A stretch of DNA of 64,000 bases, taken from assembly GCA_002205965.3 (NCBI GenBank), contig NADL03000044.1, positions 124,001 through 188,000 of the forward strand. Reading direction: 5' to 3'. The first letter of the stretch is position 1, and every line of letters begins with the position of its first letter. Source of the DNA: Kappaphycus alvarezii (Eukaryota > Rhodophyta > Florideophyceae > Gigartinales > Solieriaceae). A program made the translations under genes and the position numbers. The notes beneath the pieces were generated by a model. That model was not told the origin of the DNA. It was given only the letters and a program-made list of their open reading frames with translations, and did not search any database. Shown piece after piece: positions 22,385 through 34,794 of the stretch.

Positions 22385-22703
22385 GTACTAATGCCACTGT
22401 TTTTGCTTTCAGTGCGGAAAGGAATGTTCCCTTCTCTTTTCTTTATTTACGTAAAGGAGTTTCTCTTTTCATGTTTTCAAACATAATCAATATCAACTTG
22501 AGGTACCTCTTGTGTATCAAATATCATTCGAGTGCCGATCAATCTATTTTAGCTCCTCCGTGAGCTTGGTATCGTCAATGCGTTCAACTTGAGAGACATA
22601 AGCGGGGTTCGGTTTCTTTGTGGTACCTGAGCTTAGAGGCCGTATGTGACCATCAAAGGAGCAGCAGTTCGAGAGGACGGGACGAAATCGAGCGGGAACA
22701 GGG

Positions 22704-22741
22704 CGAGCTGCTTCGTGCATGTTAATGCACGAAGCAGCTCG
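22704..22741. repeat. Perfect 17-bp hairpin with GTTA loop
   Basis: CGAGCTGCTTCGTGCAT, loop GTTA, ATGCACGAAGCAGCTCG. All 17 pairs match with no bulge. There is no T-run beside it to suggest a simple terminator and no recognised gene next to it. It could be a palindromic protein-binding site, the core of a small inverted-repeat element, or a structured RNA. Confidence 0.85.
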
Positions 22742-22744
22742 ACC

Positions 22745-23198
22745 TTACTTACGACTTTCCGTCTTTAACTCTTTCCCGTATCTTTTTCTCACCGCCTCTT
22801 TAATGCCACCTCGAGAAGAGATTACCCAAAATTCGTTGCTTACCTGCGCATATGAAGTGCTCCGCCCACTGTATCGAGGAGGTTGGTGTAGATTAACTCT
22901 CGGGTGTCGCCGGACGATGACCTTGGCTACACGCAAGCGAAACATACCAGTGAGTACGCTAAGCGGATTTGAGGGCCAGTTTGTAGTGCGCAGAAGGAAG
23001 TGTTGTTGGCTGGGATCGTGAGAGAATGTTGTTTTTTTGTTTGTTGTTTTGGTTGTTTTTCTGCGTGGGAGAGTCGAAGACTGATGGACCCCGAACACCG
23101 TTTATACAGACAATTAAAAAAATCAAAATCATTCTTAAAAATAATTAACTCGCGTACTCTGATTGAAAATTAGTCCTTACGATAGTATAAATGCCTAT
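22745..23198. other. Unassigned stretch with overlapping ORFs
   Basis: Plus-strand 22719-23021 (100 residues) and minus-strand 22745-23098 (117 residues) overlap almost fully and neither has a recognisable domain. Composition is less AT-rich than the stretch that follows. A poly-T/TTG-rich run near 23025-23060 would give the minus frame its Lys/Thr repeat (KTTKTTNKKTT). No gene is supported. Confidence 0.35.
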
Positions 23199-23300
23199 TT
23201 AACCCTCTTACTGCCCGTATTTTGCATAGGTGGCTAAATTCGTGGCCCTGATTTATACCTACGGTACGGGCGGTTTTGGATACACTTTTTGAGTTTGAGC
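23199..23300. repeat. Possible piggyBac-type terminus
   Basis: TTAA at 23199-23202 is followed by CCCTCTTACTGCCCG, which looks like the CCC(T)..TGCC start and TTAA target of piggyBac termini. A partly complementary TACGGGCGG lies about 70 bp further, so the stretch may instead be a small imperfect inverted repeat. No second terminus was found nearby. A piggyBac-type transposase relic does exist at 41.3-43.3 kb. Confidence 0.3.
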
Positions 23301-26300
23301 GTACTGCATATATCGGCTCTGTCCGAATTTTTTTTTGTGGAAAGCAGTTACACTGTCAACAATTCAGCCGGAGCAATTCAGATACGTGCGATGTGGCAAA
23401 CATTCAACTATGTGCGTAACCCAGCTATCCCAAGAACTGTACTGAATTTTTTTTAAATTTTTAAAATATCTTGAAAAAATTGTACTCAGGGGTCTCTTTT
23501 CAAAAAGTAGCCAAATACGCAAAAGAGACAAGTATGGCTAATTTTAACTGAAACTAAAGTAGTATGAGCTGATTAAATGTTGATCTGGATCAATTATATG
23601 CACTTATGCAATATGTATCTTCGACGAAGCCAAGGAAAGATGCCCCGCAAAAGAATTTTGACAAATAACGTTGGGAAGTATTCCAGTTTATTTAAGATTG
23701 ACTTACAGCGTGTACTACGTTAATATGAAAATCTCAACCCGGCAGGCAGATTACTGTCTTCCCAGATATAAAGTGATACGAACACAATGAGGCGTGTCCT
23801 CATGCCATATTACATTTCCAAAGCAAATAATAAGATTCCTTGAACACATTCTCTTTATTACCTACCATCGTTCTGAAGATAACTTCGAAAAAATGGTAAT
23901 CAGCAAAAGACAAAACAGAAATGAGCAGAAAGTTTCAAGAGATTCTGCCTATCAAACGCCAAATTAGCCGTTTGCTTCCACACAACTCATTGAATTTTAC
24001 TGGCATTATCAGCATATAAGTCGACAAAAAAAATGGAGACGACTGTTCTGTGCAGAAGGAAATACTGCACTACTCAACATATTCGGAACTAATGGTGTAT
24101 AGCGTTCTCTCTTCCTCTCATACCAGTGAAAATACTCATCCATTGGACATCTTTCTCTTACATTAGTTTACAGTGCATTTGAAAGCTTTCATCACAAGTT
24201 CATGCTGGCCTCAAACTGTCAATGCCTTCTGTGTTGCACATTTTTAGGACATAGACATATTTCTGAGAAGTTCAAAAATATGATTTACTCCGGAAATGCG
24301 GAAAGCTTTTTAGGTACAGAAGTATGTCTACAGAAAGCAGCAAGTTGCTTAATATTGTTTGCTTGCTGAAAGGTGAAAGTTCAATTATTTTTATGACGCA
24401 GCAGGAGATAAAATTGCTAGTTGAAGAAAAGAAGAGAGTATCGGGCCAATTTAATGTGGTATTACACTAATATTTTGAAGTAAGTGATGATTTTACGCCC
24501 GAGAAGGAAGCTTTTGGCACATTATAAGGATATGCAATTTATGAGGGCTGAGTTCTAGTGATAAGAAGAGCAAAGGAAAGTACAAAAGTACAATAAGGAA
24601 GATTTCAAGGATTCAAAACTCATAAACTGAAGCTGATAAATGCCGTGTTTTCAGGCCACAATTTGAAAAACACTTTAAATCCGCTACATCAAGCTTAAAT
24701 AATCTCCTATTCACGCGTTTCACTTATATAAAAGAGTGAAGTACGGAATCAAAAAGGGAGAAATACTGTAATAATCGACACCACCATCTTTAAAGGCCGT
24801 AGACTCCACAAACATAGGTACATAATAAAATTAAGCCGAGTAGGTAAGGCAAGAAAATGAAATATGATAGAACTGAATGCTAATATCTCAACTAAATATT
24901 AATTTAGTTGATATAATCGCTAAGATGAAGAGAAAATTAAACCGGACTGGATACGATATACTGTGAAGGACTGAGAACTGAGCTCTCAAACGGTAATCGG
25001 CGGGTGAACTGTTCTTTGGTGCCTCCGGTGAACGGAACGGAGCTTTAGATCAAGGTTTGTATAGAAAAAGCACTTCAAAAAGCAAAGGTGAATTGCAAGC
25101 AATCAGTACTTTTCTTTATTCAAAGTTATTATAGAAAAAGGCCCTATAGGTATCAAAATACAAGGTTATGAATGCTTCTGTAGCAAAAATCAGTGAGATT
25201 ACCAGCACTGTAGATCAATCCAAAGTTACATTGATCCAATTTACAATACAGGATATCGTTATTGATGATTGTTTATGCATGATAAGTTTCGAGATCCACA
25301 CGAAATTGCCATAATTACCTCATATCATTGGCTTGGTAAGAAATAGAATGAGAATGTCTTGCACTTGTTTCTGGGTACAGTGCACAAATTGCACTAATCT
25401 TGATGAATTCTTCAGTTCTCCTTCTTTCCTCACACTAAGTCCCTGAGTATCTTTGTAACCCTATCCAAGATTATAATTTGACGAATTTAAATGATCGACT
25501 CAGTCATATTCACCTTTCAAGCTTTCATCCTCTTTATGGTCCTATGCATTCTCTGCATTCTCTGAAAAGTTCCGACGAAACCTACCTCGTAACTCTTCTT
25601 TCCTATTGTCAGTATTCACCGCGGCCCATGAGCACATGGTGCATCACGGACAAGCCAAGTGTTCGGGCTGAACTATTGACGGTAGGATATTGGTAGAGGG
25701 TTTTAAGTATATAAAGTTTGCAGGTATGCAAGTGAAGAGATGAGGCTGTTGATGGCAACTTAAGGTTAGACTAGTGCGATATAAGAATTTTAAATGGGGC
25801 CACACCCCCAATAATTTTTCAAGTTCGCTCGAAAACAAAACTTGATAATTGTGTCCATATTTCACAAGAGAATTTGTGCAAATTTTTGGGTGCTTTATAG
25901 TAACTTGCATGAAAAAATTATGGGAACGGGTCTTAAAGGATGAATTAGACCAGCAGTCAAAGTTTTCTTTTCAAAAGGGGACGATCAAAACATTGATACG
26001 CAAAGTAAAGGAGGAGTTGAACATATATTTGGCTCTCAAATAAGAGTGAATTCAGAGTTACTTTTTCAGTAAACTTGAAATGATCGTTCGTAACATGAAG
26101 AGGGGGTGACCTTTGTCCCCTAGGACGTAAACAGGTACATAGAGGATCGGTCCCTGATAAAGTACACGGCAGAGAACAGGGGCGAACTGGGAGTTTGTGG
26201 ACTTCGTCCTGCCAATATAAAAGCAAATTGAGAAGGGCCTGCACCTCAGTTTCACGGATATGTGGTATGAACAAGAACCTTATATGCAATAATGAGTCCA

Positions 26301-29300
26301 AGCGAGGTTGTGAAAATTTAAACGAAGCATTTCATTTCGCAGACTAGATAGATGGCCGACCGGAGGCATCAATCTCCAGGGAAAATCGGATGTTAAGTGA
26401 GAGTGGAAGGGAAGTAATTGGATGGGCATATGAATGGGAGAAAATAAAGGAAACAAGTTTCAAATTATGACGCGAGAGTGTAATATGATTGTATGGAGGG
26501 ATAAAAGACTGATTACATTGGTTTATTTTGGCTTCAGTTGCTATATGTTGATAATCACTGCAGGATGGGGCGATGAGGTTTAGGAAAACGTAAAATGTAG
26601 TAACTTGGTAAGTGATGGTTGATTTTGTGAACTAAATGTGCAGTGAGGTAATTCTTGTTTCTCATGCTTGATGCGCTTAAGTCATTCCCTTTCTATCTCT
26701 GGAATTAGTCCTTATGTAACTTATCGCAGCAGTATCCAACTTCTGTAACCCTTGATAAAACTTTTATAGGATCTACGATTTTAGTCCATGTCAATGTCAC
26801 CAAAAAAAATTCAAAGATAGAAGAGCCGTGAGGGTGTCGTTGCCGGCAATCACTTTTTCAATTCAGAAAATAGCAACCATTTTTTTCCCAAGCATTAAGC
26901 TCAATTGAAGCTTCATGTATCATAATCAAAGTATAGATAAGAAAAAGGAGATAGATCTTAGAAGCACAAATGGTGTCTTAGATGGGCGAAAACTGGACAG
27001 GAAAGATCCAGCTTAGCTTGAAGATGTCCTCAATCGGTTCCAAGTATTATTTTAGACCGCATCAAAAGCCGATTTATTGACCTCTGGACAATAAGTAACC
27101 TAAGTATTCAAAATGCTGGGATTTTATTCCAGATAAAGTAATGCGGATTGATTCCACGATCGAAGGACTATACTGTTTACATCAATTTTCTTCCTTCTTT
27201 TAGTTACAATACTTAGGAAAGACAAGGAAACTTTTGGAGATCTACCACGAAATCTTCAACGATTACCCTTCGATGTGTTAAAAGAGCGATAACAATGCCG
27301 CTCATTACTTATCTGTGCAACTTTGCGCACGAGGGTCAATGAAATCAATCCATATTATGGAAGATCCGGTTCAATGAGAATTTTCCTCCTAAAATTTGAA
27401 AAACAGTTCCCTCAACTTCGTCCAAAATTTTCGGCAGTATCAAAAGCCAAAAATATTATTATATTGTGAAATAAGCCCCTCCAAAGAATTGATTTTTCTA
27501 TCGGAGTCAACCATTTTACTCCTCTTCGCAAGAAGGACAAATATTTCCCTGTATTAAACCTTAACCCCAAAAATTTTTTATTTGCGGATTAAAATTTAAC
27601 TAGTACTATTTTATTTTTGTTTGAAATTTTCGGTTCTTCATTTCTATAAAAACAATTTTAAGTAGTGGTACGCTTTGTCCTCCAAATTCCGTTCCGATGT
27701 TTTGACGGGCAAATTTTAATATGTTGTGTTCAAATTGGAGCAGATTCTTCAGTCCAACATAGTCTCCGCTACTTTTGACTGACTTCTTGAAATAGAACGA
27801 GGAAATATATCTCTATCAAAATTTTCTAACCATTTACTCCTTCGACCAATAGCGTCGTCACTCTCCTCAAGTTTCCACATATAATTGTTGTAACCAACCA
27901 GTACTCCTATGCAAAAAGAAACCCAAGAATCATGCCTCTTCCACAGTCTGGCTTTGGTGCAGTATTAGACTCCTGACTACTACGGCTGCAGAGTGAAGAT
28001 GATTCGCACGGGTAACAGAATAGATTCGACTTCATTATTTAGAAGAAGCAGAGAAGATATAGAATGGATTTATCTATGAAAAAAGTTACTATTTTACTAG
28101 GGGTTTGGGTGCTATATATTTGGTGAAGTGAATATCCTTATTGTGTAAATACAGTCTGTATATTTGAATCCTCGATGTCCCATTCTGCAAATATATATTT
28201 GAAAACCCACCAAGTATCCTAGAAATAAGTCTTCAAATCACAATATCAGAGCCTGAAAAATCCATGAAGAGGTATAAGAAGTTCCACAATTTTGCCATAT
28301 GCAAACGGTTCCTATTTGATTCGAGGTCTTTTGATCCACAATTAATCTGTTTGAGGAAGCGAAGAATGCAGAATTCTCGTGAAATATACAGGCCGGCCTT
28401 CTCGTGAGCATGCAACAAACATTATATATATTTTAGAGCAGCTTCTTCTGGTCTGATCTTGAATATGGTATCTATGACGAGTCGGAGTGTAATTTACTCT
28501 ACAAGTATCTTCTCATTTGTATTTCTCATCCAGATGATTCACGTAAATGTATTATTTTGGTAGTCGGTATGTGAAATTGGTAAAAAAGCCTGGGTAATAT
28601 GATAAAATTGCTTCCTCAGAGAGAATTCTAAAAAGTTAGAAGCCGTCTTCAAGTGCAGGCGCTAGTAGGAACGAAGTTATCTGTCAACTTTAGACCTGAA
28701 TATGTAGCCATTTGGTGAAAGAGATAGACACTGCTCCTTCTATTCAGCTGATATTCATGTAGAGCTTCACCCTTTTACCCTCTTTTATTCCCACAATATA
28801 GTACGGTAGCACTTTAGTCGCTTACAATGAGGATTTTGTGGACATAACAGGCGCTAAGAGCTTTATCCGCTCCAGTTTAGTCCTATCAAGTACCAGGGCA
28901 GATTAAGTACATCATGGGAAATACGAGGGACTGATGTTATTAACAGTTTCATAAGAACCCAATACAGAATGAATCGCGGACTGTCTTGCTTTTGACACAA
29001 GAATAAAGCATTTGTTTCTAGTATAGTCAGAATTCAAAGTAATTAATATCCTCTACACAAACCTCCGATATGCTTCATGCTGTGACCGTCCGTGATAACC
29101 TTAAAGAAAATCGTTTGTGAACGCCTATAAAAACTTGTTGTCTGCCTCCAACCCTTCCTCACTAGTAAACTCAAGTCCCTACGTTTCCTTGGTATAACAT
29201 GATGACAAATGCAGCTCTAGACATTCATTGCGTGCAGGCTAGTACGCTGAGAAGGTGGCCTCTCGCCAGTCGTCCAAAGCAGAACAACCAAAAGACCGCC

Positions 29301-29335
29301 AGACAGACAACCATTCGGCAAAAAGCCGGTCATTC
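23301..29335. other. AT-rich, gene-poor stretch of about 6 kb
   Basis: No domain could be read on either strand and the longest open frames are about 60-115 residues. Homopolymer A and T runs are common. An AT palindrome (TCAACTAAAT..ATTTAGTTGA) lies at about 24888-24910. The plus-strand turn CACGGCAGAGAACAGGGG near 26.17 kb lies in a locally GC-richer island (26.1-26.25 kb) that might be a decayed insertion, but I cannot name it. Confidence 0.5.
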
Positions 29336-29339
29336 TTTC

Positions 29340-29715
29340 GAAACAATAAACCACCCAACGGATTATGTAAACCTGCTCGCTCCCACACTCACAGACTTCG
29401 TTGCTCCAACCTACTGACACCTTTTCAAGTAGTGCACCCCAAAAATTTTAGAAGGTACGAAGCTTTCATTCCCAATAATACTAGGGTCAGACTTGTCCCG
29501 TTGCCTATATCCACTCTACGCCGGTGGTACCATGACGAGTATGAAGTTTTGAAAGACGTGGCCGGAATGAGGCTGTAGGATGTAAGGATACCGCCAATAA
29601 GGATCCCGTCCGGTAAGTGCAATACGTCCTAATACAGACACACGACGGGAGCCGTTTCTTTTAAAGCGGAGTGTCTCTTGGCCCGCCTTAAGCCATTTTT
29701 GTAAAACTGTCCCTC
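29340..29715 (+). mobile_element. 5'-truncated LINE tail, NAACLLAG type, copy d
   Basis: Plus-strand frames give YVNLLAPTLTDFVAPTY, then PKNFRRYEAF, then VRLVPLPISTLRRWYHDEYE, and finally GAVSFKAECLLARLKPFL. They match FVNPLAP, KLRKYQGF, RLVPVPISTLGGWHP and VMSNAACLLAGL in the other copies, in the same order and spacing. Frame changes and substitutions make it one of the more eroded copies. Confidence 0.65.
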
Positions 29716-31620
29716 CTGTTCACCCCTAGTACATACAAATGCCTCCTCCCTCTCAGAACACAACCGTCAATGCTTTAAAGAAAAAAATACCAGTACTCCC
29801 CCCAAAGACAGCGTCTCCTGATAGAAATTTGCTTTGTGTACAGTCTTATAATTTATACGAGAGATTTTGGGCACAATGGCATGTAACTAAAACTGCCTAC
29901 TTGTTCAATCTTCTGGAGAGATTCGTAGTAGCATGAATGATTGAAACAGGAGGCCCCATTTTATTGTGGCAAACTTTTCCATGTAAGATCTGGAAAGAGC
30001 TTGTAGGTCTATTCAACTGCCAGAGGGGGAAATTTGGGTGTTTTTAATGCATGAAAAATATGGTCAGCTGTTCCCTAAGGGATGTCGTGATGCCAGAGGC
30101 CCACGGTCATTTCGAAATTCGTTGACCATTATTCTACCCGTTTTCACTGAGTAGCGATTTGTAATGGTTAAAACCTAAGACGGGATAGCGTTAAGTCTAT
30201 GTCTTGGAGACAGATATGATACCCAGGGTGGCCTCATTTTCGTTCGTTACGTTATTTACACATAAGTTTCAATCGAATATCTCTATCCTATTGGTCTCAC
30301 CAACGGATACGTCTATCTAGCTTGCTTGCGTTTGAGATATTGGCAGACCTGTCAGATATTTTCAGTGTGCACGTAACTGCAGAATTGAAGCAATGGACTA
30401 ATCTATCATAGTTATGCGAACTAAGCAATTCCGCATGTTGACGTAAACGCTTAAATTTCTTCCTTCCATTCAGGAGTAAACGCACCATATTCACACTGAT
30501 AAGAACTTGCATTCGGAATCGTTCCGATTAACAGCTGTGATGACCATCATTCTGAAAGATGAGATAGTTCATAACACCTAAGCTGATAATCCCCGAGACG
30601 TACCGTACTTGTAACTTGATTAACAATTTCAACCAGAATTCTTATTAAGTACTGTACATGATTAAAATCAATGTTAACACTGCTGAGTCATCGTCTGGAG
30701 ACCGGAAGGCCATGAGTCGGTATTACACTATTCATTTATTTCAATGATTTTGACAGCAGTGACTTTATCATCCCTTCTACAACAGTCGAGCATACCGGAA
30801 ACTACAAGGTAGTGATTTTGTTTCCTGCATTACAGCAGATTAAAACAGAAATCCTCATTCCACCTAGCTCAAAAGGGAAATCGAAATGGAATCGATTTGG
30901 TTCTTAAACGGTTGAAAAGTGCGGTTCGGCTGAAAAGGGAAAGCATGGTGACTTTCCTGTCAGTTCAGTAGACTACAAGAGTAGAGAAAACGTTGGGCAC
31001 CCGTACGAGCTCTGTTGTGCACTCTCCGCTGTACAGATTTCATAAAATCCCGCCTGTCGTCTCATCTTAGTCCTTACCTTTAACGTCAGTTTAGCCAAAG
31101 CACCCAACCCAACAATATAACAATGTACAATGAATATACCGTAATATAATAAAACGATTTTGATTCGAACTGAAAGTACCGTACTGTACAACACTTGCTC
31201 AAAAGCCTTCGTTCTCGCCTCTCCGTGGTTTTCTGGCTTCCTTGCCAACAAATCATACACAGTTCCGCAGATAAGTACAATCTTTTTCGAAACTTCGAAG
31301 CTTTTCTCAATTTTGCGCCCTCTTAGCTATGGACGCGCAGCAACCTAATATCGCCCACTTTAGAACTCTCTGGATTCGAAGCCCCCCGAAGCCTCGCGGT
31401 AAACACACCCTCTGTTTTCCAGCTAGTAAACTAATTCGCGACAATTCTCAAATATCTTCTTCTGCTCAAATAGCTATTGTTTTCTTTCGTGACTCAGTGG
31501 TACATGATCCACCAATCCTCTGTTATCTGCAACGAAAATAGCGATCGTCACCTCAGGGCAACTGAGGAAAAGAGAAAGTAACGGCCCAGTTCATAATCAA
31601 CGAATCACAGCCCCATTATC
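29716..31620. other. Gene-poor stretch with a solo 3'-end motif
   Basis: No supported gene. A minus-orientation copy of the recurrent motif lies at 30021-30066 (GAAATTTGGGTGTTTTTAAT in plus order) with no readable LINE tail upstream of it. Open frames at 31329-31541 (plus) and 30973-31310 (minus) have no recognisable domain. The minus frame ends in a hydrophobic YYITVYSLYIVILLGWVLWL run, probably chance. ACCGTACTGTACAAC-type words recur at about 31180. Confidence 0.45.
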
Positions 31621-32942
31621 ATGCATTCTTTGCTCAACTCACCATCTTCTTTCTTTCCTACGGCACACAACCGCTAGGAGATGGGCATACTTCGAGAAAT
31701 TCAACGGAAAACCTCGTTCCCCCTCTCAAGCTCTCCTTCCCACGTCATCTCACGACTTTGTAGTCACCCACCGACCCATCCCGCCTCCCACTTTACCACT
31801 GAATTCCCCCTCTTCTTTGCCGACCACGACGAGCGGTGCCGCGGCCCTGATCCTGCCTTGCCTCTCCGCAGTCGCCAACATGTTGTCCGCACACCCAAGT
31901 TGGTCGTGGTTATGATCCCGATAAGGCATTCTATATCTGCGGGGACCATTTAATGTCCGCTCTGGGGCATGTCAGTCCTTATTCCATCGCCACATTTTTT
32001 CCTAAACAAGAGTGGGATTTCTCCAATGGAGGGATCCTAGAATTTGAGGTCACCAACAGCGCTTTGCGTCCGCGAAACTGGTTTGAAGTACTGGTGTCTC
32101 CCCGTAATGTGACATCAGTAGCAGCAGGCCCTGAATGGGCCCCCATTGAGGAACATTATCCGCATGAGCGGATGGTTTTCCAGTATGTCTTCGGCTTTCG
32201 GGAGATGCAAGTAGGGGTAGGAGCTCAAGATCCAGAGGGAAGGCTTGCGCGTTTCGATGAAAATGAAGCGGGTCGGGTACCATGGTATTTGCGGTACCCC
32301 AATGATCCATCCATGCGGGACAGACGTGCCCGAATTAAGCATCGAATCGTAGTATCAAGGAACCTCAGGCGGGTGACGTGGTCTACTCAAACCCCAGATA
32401 ACGTTGGGACACGATCCAAATGAGATTGAGGGGTCGCATGCCGTTTACAAGGGGAATGGTGCTTTTCAAGACACATAGCTACCTCACAGGGACAACCCGA
32501 ATTTCGATGATGTTACAGATCATTGGGATAACCTACGGTTCTCAGGGCCCGTAGTTGGAAAGTATGTCAATTACGAGGCTGAGGATGTCATCTACATGCA
32601 ACGCAACGGCGATAGTTTTGTCGGAAATAACCAAACAAATACTATTCACGTGGATAAAGTGGGACGCAATCCCATTTGTTTGGGCAAGTACACCAGCCCG
32701 TCAAAGGTGAGATATTACTGTCAGTTAACGGGGCTCCAAACATCGAAGTAAGGCCGTACACGTACACGGACGACTGTGCAGCTTACGGATGGAAGTCCTT
32801 TCAGCTACCAGTCAGTCGACGACTGCTAAGGAGGGGCATAAATAAATTTCGCTGGTCTATAGGAAGGCGAATCTGTGTTGGCGAGCAGCAGCAATGGATT
32901 GGGTACTCTATAAAGTCCCTAGAGCTCCAGTTTGATGTATGA
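31621..32942 (+). pseudogene. Secreted beta-sandwich-like protein, copy 2 (interrupted)
   Basis: Closely related to copy 1 along nearly its whole length. The start codon region is conserved in DNA (ATGCATTCTTTGCTCAAC), but the signal-peptide segment contains a stop. The longest intact piece (31953-32423) reads MSALGHVSPYSIATFFPKQE, SALRPRNWFEVLVSPRN, HYPHERMVFQYVFGFREM and DPEGRLARFDENEAGRV. The C-terminal segment carries the same PYTYTDDCAAYGWKSF, RGINKFRWSIGRR and QQQWIGYSIKSLELQFDV as copy 1. About five interruptions are visible, at places different from those in copy 1. That means two independent inactivations, or small assembly errors in both. Function unknown. A secreted, carbohydrate-interacting role is a guess from fold impression. 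Confidence 0.7.
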
Positions 32943-33640
32943 GGTGGCTGCCTGGGATAATTTCTTGAGGGCGTTAATATTATTCCTCTCGACTGAATGG
33001 GAGAAAGTGTGGGGTGCTTTAATTTTGACAGATATCGTGGCTGTTATTCAGTGTCGTTGTGTGCAAGGGGGCTAGCTGATGGAAGGCCAAAAGGGACGCT
33101 AACAGTGTCCCTTGGCTGAAATGTTTTGATTACGAAAACGAATCGATCTCACATTATGGTAAAACGCATCAGAGTATCTTCATGTGATCTGAAACCACCT
33201 CGAATGCTGACCATATTTTTCATGCATTAAAAACCCCAAATTTCCCCCTCGAATGATTCGCAGATATCCACAAGATCTCTTCGCAAGTTCTTACGAAAGC
33301 CGAAACCACACTTATTCATTTTTAATGATTCCAAGTTCGCTGCTCAAGAAAGCAAGACACATAAACCACTGCTATTAACTTTTTTTAGGCTAATAGCTAC
33401 CTTCGCCATAGCACCTTCATTCCTCGTTTTACAGTCTATCCTTCGAAATCGCTGTACAGCATGGCTTCCTAGGTTTAACTTACTTCGCAATCTCTTTGAA
33501 CCGACCTCATGATTCTCCCCACTTTTACAAGGACAGTTCTATTCTAAGGCTAAGATGGGACGACACGGGTTTCAGGTCCATTGTAAGCTGGGAAAGCATA
33601 TGTACTCAATCGGGTTTGAGATGGTTGTAGTGGTCTGGAT
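32943..33640. other. Spacer with two 3'-end motifs
   Basis: No gene. It holds two copies of the recurrent motif in opposite orientation: minus at 33001-33040 (GGGGTGCTTTAATTTTGAC) and plus at 33208-33250 (CCATATTTTTCATGCATTAA, AACCCCAAATTTCCCCC). No LINE coding could be read next to them. Confidence 0.55.
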
Positions 33641-34060
33641 ACCGCAGATGTTCTTGAACTTTAAAAGTACTAAAGGTTAGCGCGAGAGGGCCCGTTACAT
33701 TCGTCAGTCCCATCACGCCTTTCAACTGAAGGGCGAGAGCGTTCAACAGGTTGACCTTCCTGAATGCAGCTCCAACTGCGAAGTATAGTAGGGACCAGTC
33801 CTTCATGGCAACTTCCGCCGAAAGCAGACTCGTGTCTGTGCCGATGTCCACCCCCGAAAGTTGGCATCCCGATGTACACGCCGTCATTACCGAAATTGCA
33901 AGGATCGTTGCTGTCAAGCCTATGGAAAGATATGGAAAGGTCAATGGGATATTCATTCATGGGCATGCTGTAACACCCGCCATATCGAACGCAGCCTCTC
34001 TCCTAACTGGTCTCGAGGCGGTCATTTGGTCATTCCTTTTTTTTACCGTTCCTTACTGCC
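33640..34060 (+). mobile_element. 5'-truncated LINE tail, NAACLLAG type, copy e
   Basis: VTFVSPITPFN is followed by NAAPTAKYSRDQSF, RLVSVPMSTPESWHPDVHAV, ITEIARIVAVKPMERYGKVN, GIFIHGHAVTPAISNAASL and LTGLEAV. The order and spacing match copy i at 59.1 kb. The second half is a single open frame. The pyrimidine and C-rich run at 34.0-34.15 kb may be the original 3' end. A minus-oriented recurrent motif follows at 34262-34302. Confidence 0.75.
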
Positions 34061-34389
34061 TCATTTTCAGCATACCAAATTGCGACAGATCCTTGCCGCC
34101 TTAAACAAAGTCGACCAAACTTGTCAAACAATAAAACAACCACAGCCCCCCCCCAAACGTTGCAATATATCGTATAGGAGGAGCTAAAAGGAAGTAAACG
34201 AGATCTAAGCAGTTACCGATGAAGGTCCGGTGAAGGAGGACTGCGTTCTGGTGGGAAGGCCTAGAGGGGAAAAGGTTTGGGTGTTTTACTCTTGGACGGC
34301 CTAGATGAAAGGGACGCCAGCTGCAGTGCAGTAGGGATTCTCGAGAATCTGCACAAGTGCTGACAGCCTGGTGTTTCCGTCAATGGTCA
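34061..34389. other. Spacer with a minus-oriented 3'-end motif
   Basis: No gene. It contains a run of nine Cs at about 34147 and a copy of the recurrent motif (AAAGGTTTGGGTGTTTTACT, 34262-34302) in the orientation opposite to the two LINE tails on either side. Confidence 0.45.
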
Positions 34390-34605
34390 ATGGATGCCGG
34401 CTGGTGAATAACAATTTGTAGTTCACTAAGCAACGTCGTCATGTCTAACGCGGCATGCCTGCTCGCTGGGATGGGGCCGGCTCTGAAAGGAATGTCATTT
34501 AGTGTTACCAATCAGTGACGAGTTATCCCACGTGAAGCATAGGCGGCGTGAATACAACCGACCACATCTTCCATACTTTAAAAATAACCCAAAAATTCCC
34601 CTAAG
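34390..34605 (+). mobile_element. 5'-truncated LINE tail, NAACLLAG type, copy f
   Basis: NVVMSNAACLLAGMGPAL is the only readable coding part. The recurrent motif follows in the same orientation at 34560-34603 (CCACATCTTCCATACTTTAA, then AACCCAAAAATTCCCC). The same CCACATCTTCCAT variant occurs in copy g at 55.45 kb, so these two may belong to one subfamily. Confidence 0.65.
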
Positions 34606-34794
34606 CAAAGCGTCAAAAGAATGTCTCCTGGTCACTACAAAAGACTGTTTCATGCAAAGTAGACCCTCTGTGACCACAGAACTTGTAGCTATGTTATAAT
34701 TTAATACCCGAAACACGAAAAATGTTAAGATTTGGGTCGTTATGATGCGCTGATTCTGAAAGTATGAAAGTTTAAGTTAAAATTTTGGACTTGT

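Noticed and set aside
24888-24910. AT-rich palindrome TCAACTAAAT..ATTTAGTTGA
   Set aside because: Ten-base AT arms are expected by chance in a long AT-rich stretch.
29739-29936. 65-residue plus-strand ORF that might extend LINE copy d
   Set aside because: Its end vaguely recalls the VRAILLQRHAA segment, but the tail of copy d is already placed at 29.64-29.71 kb and the spacing is wrong.
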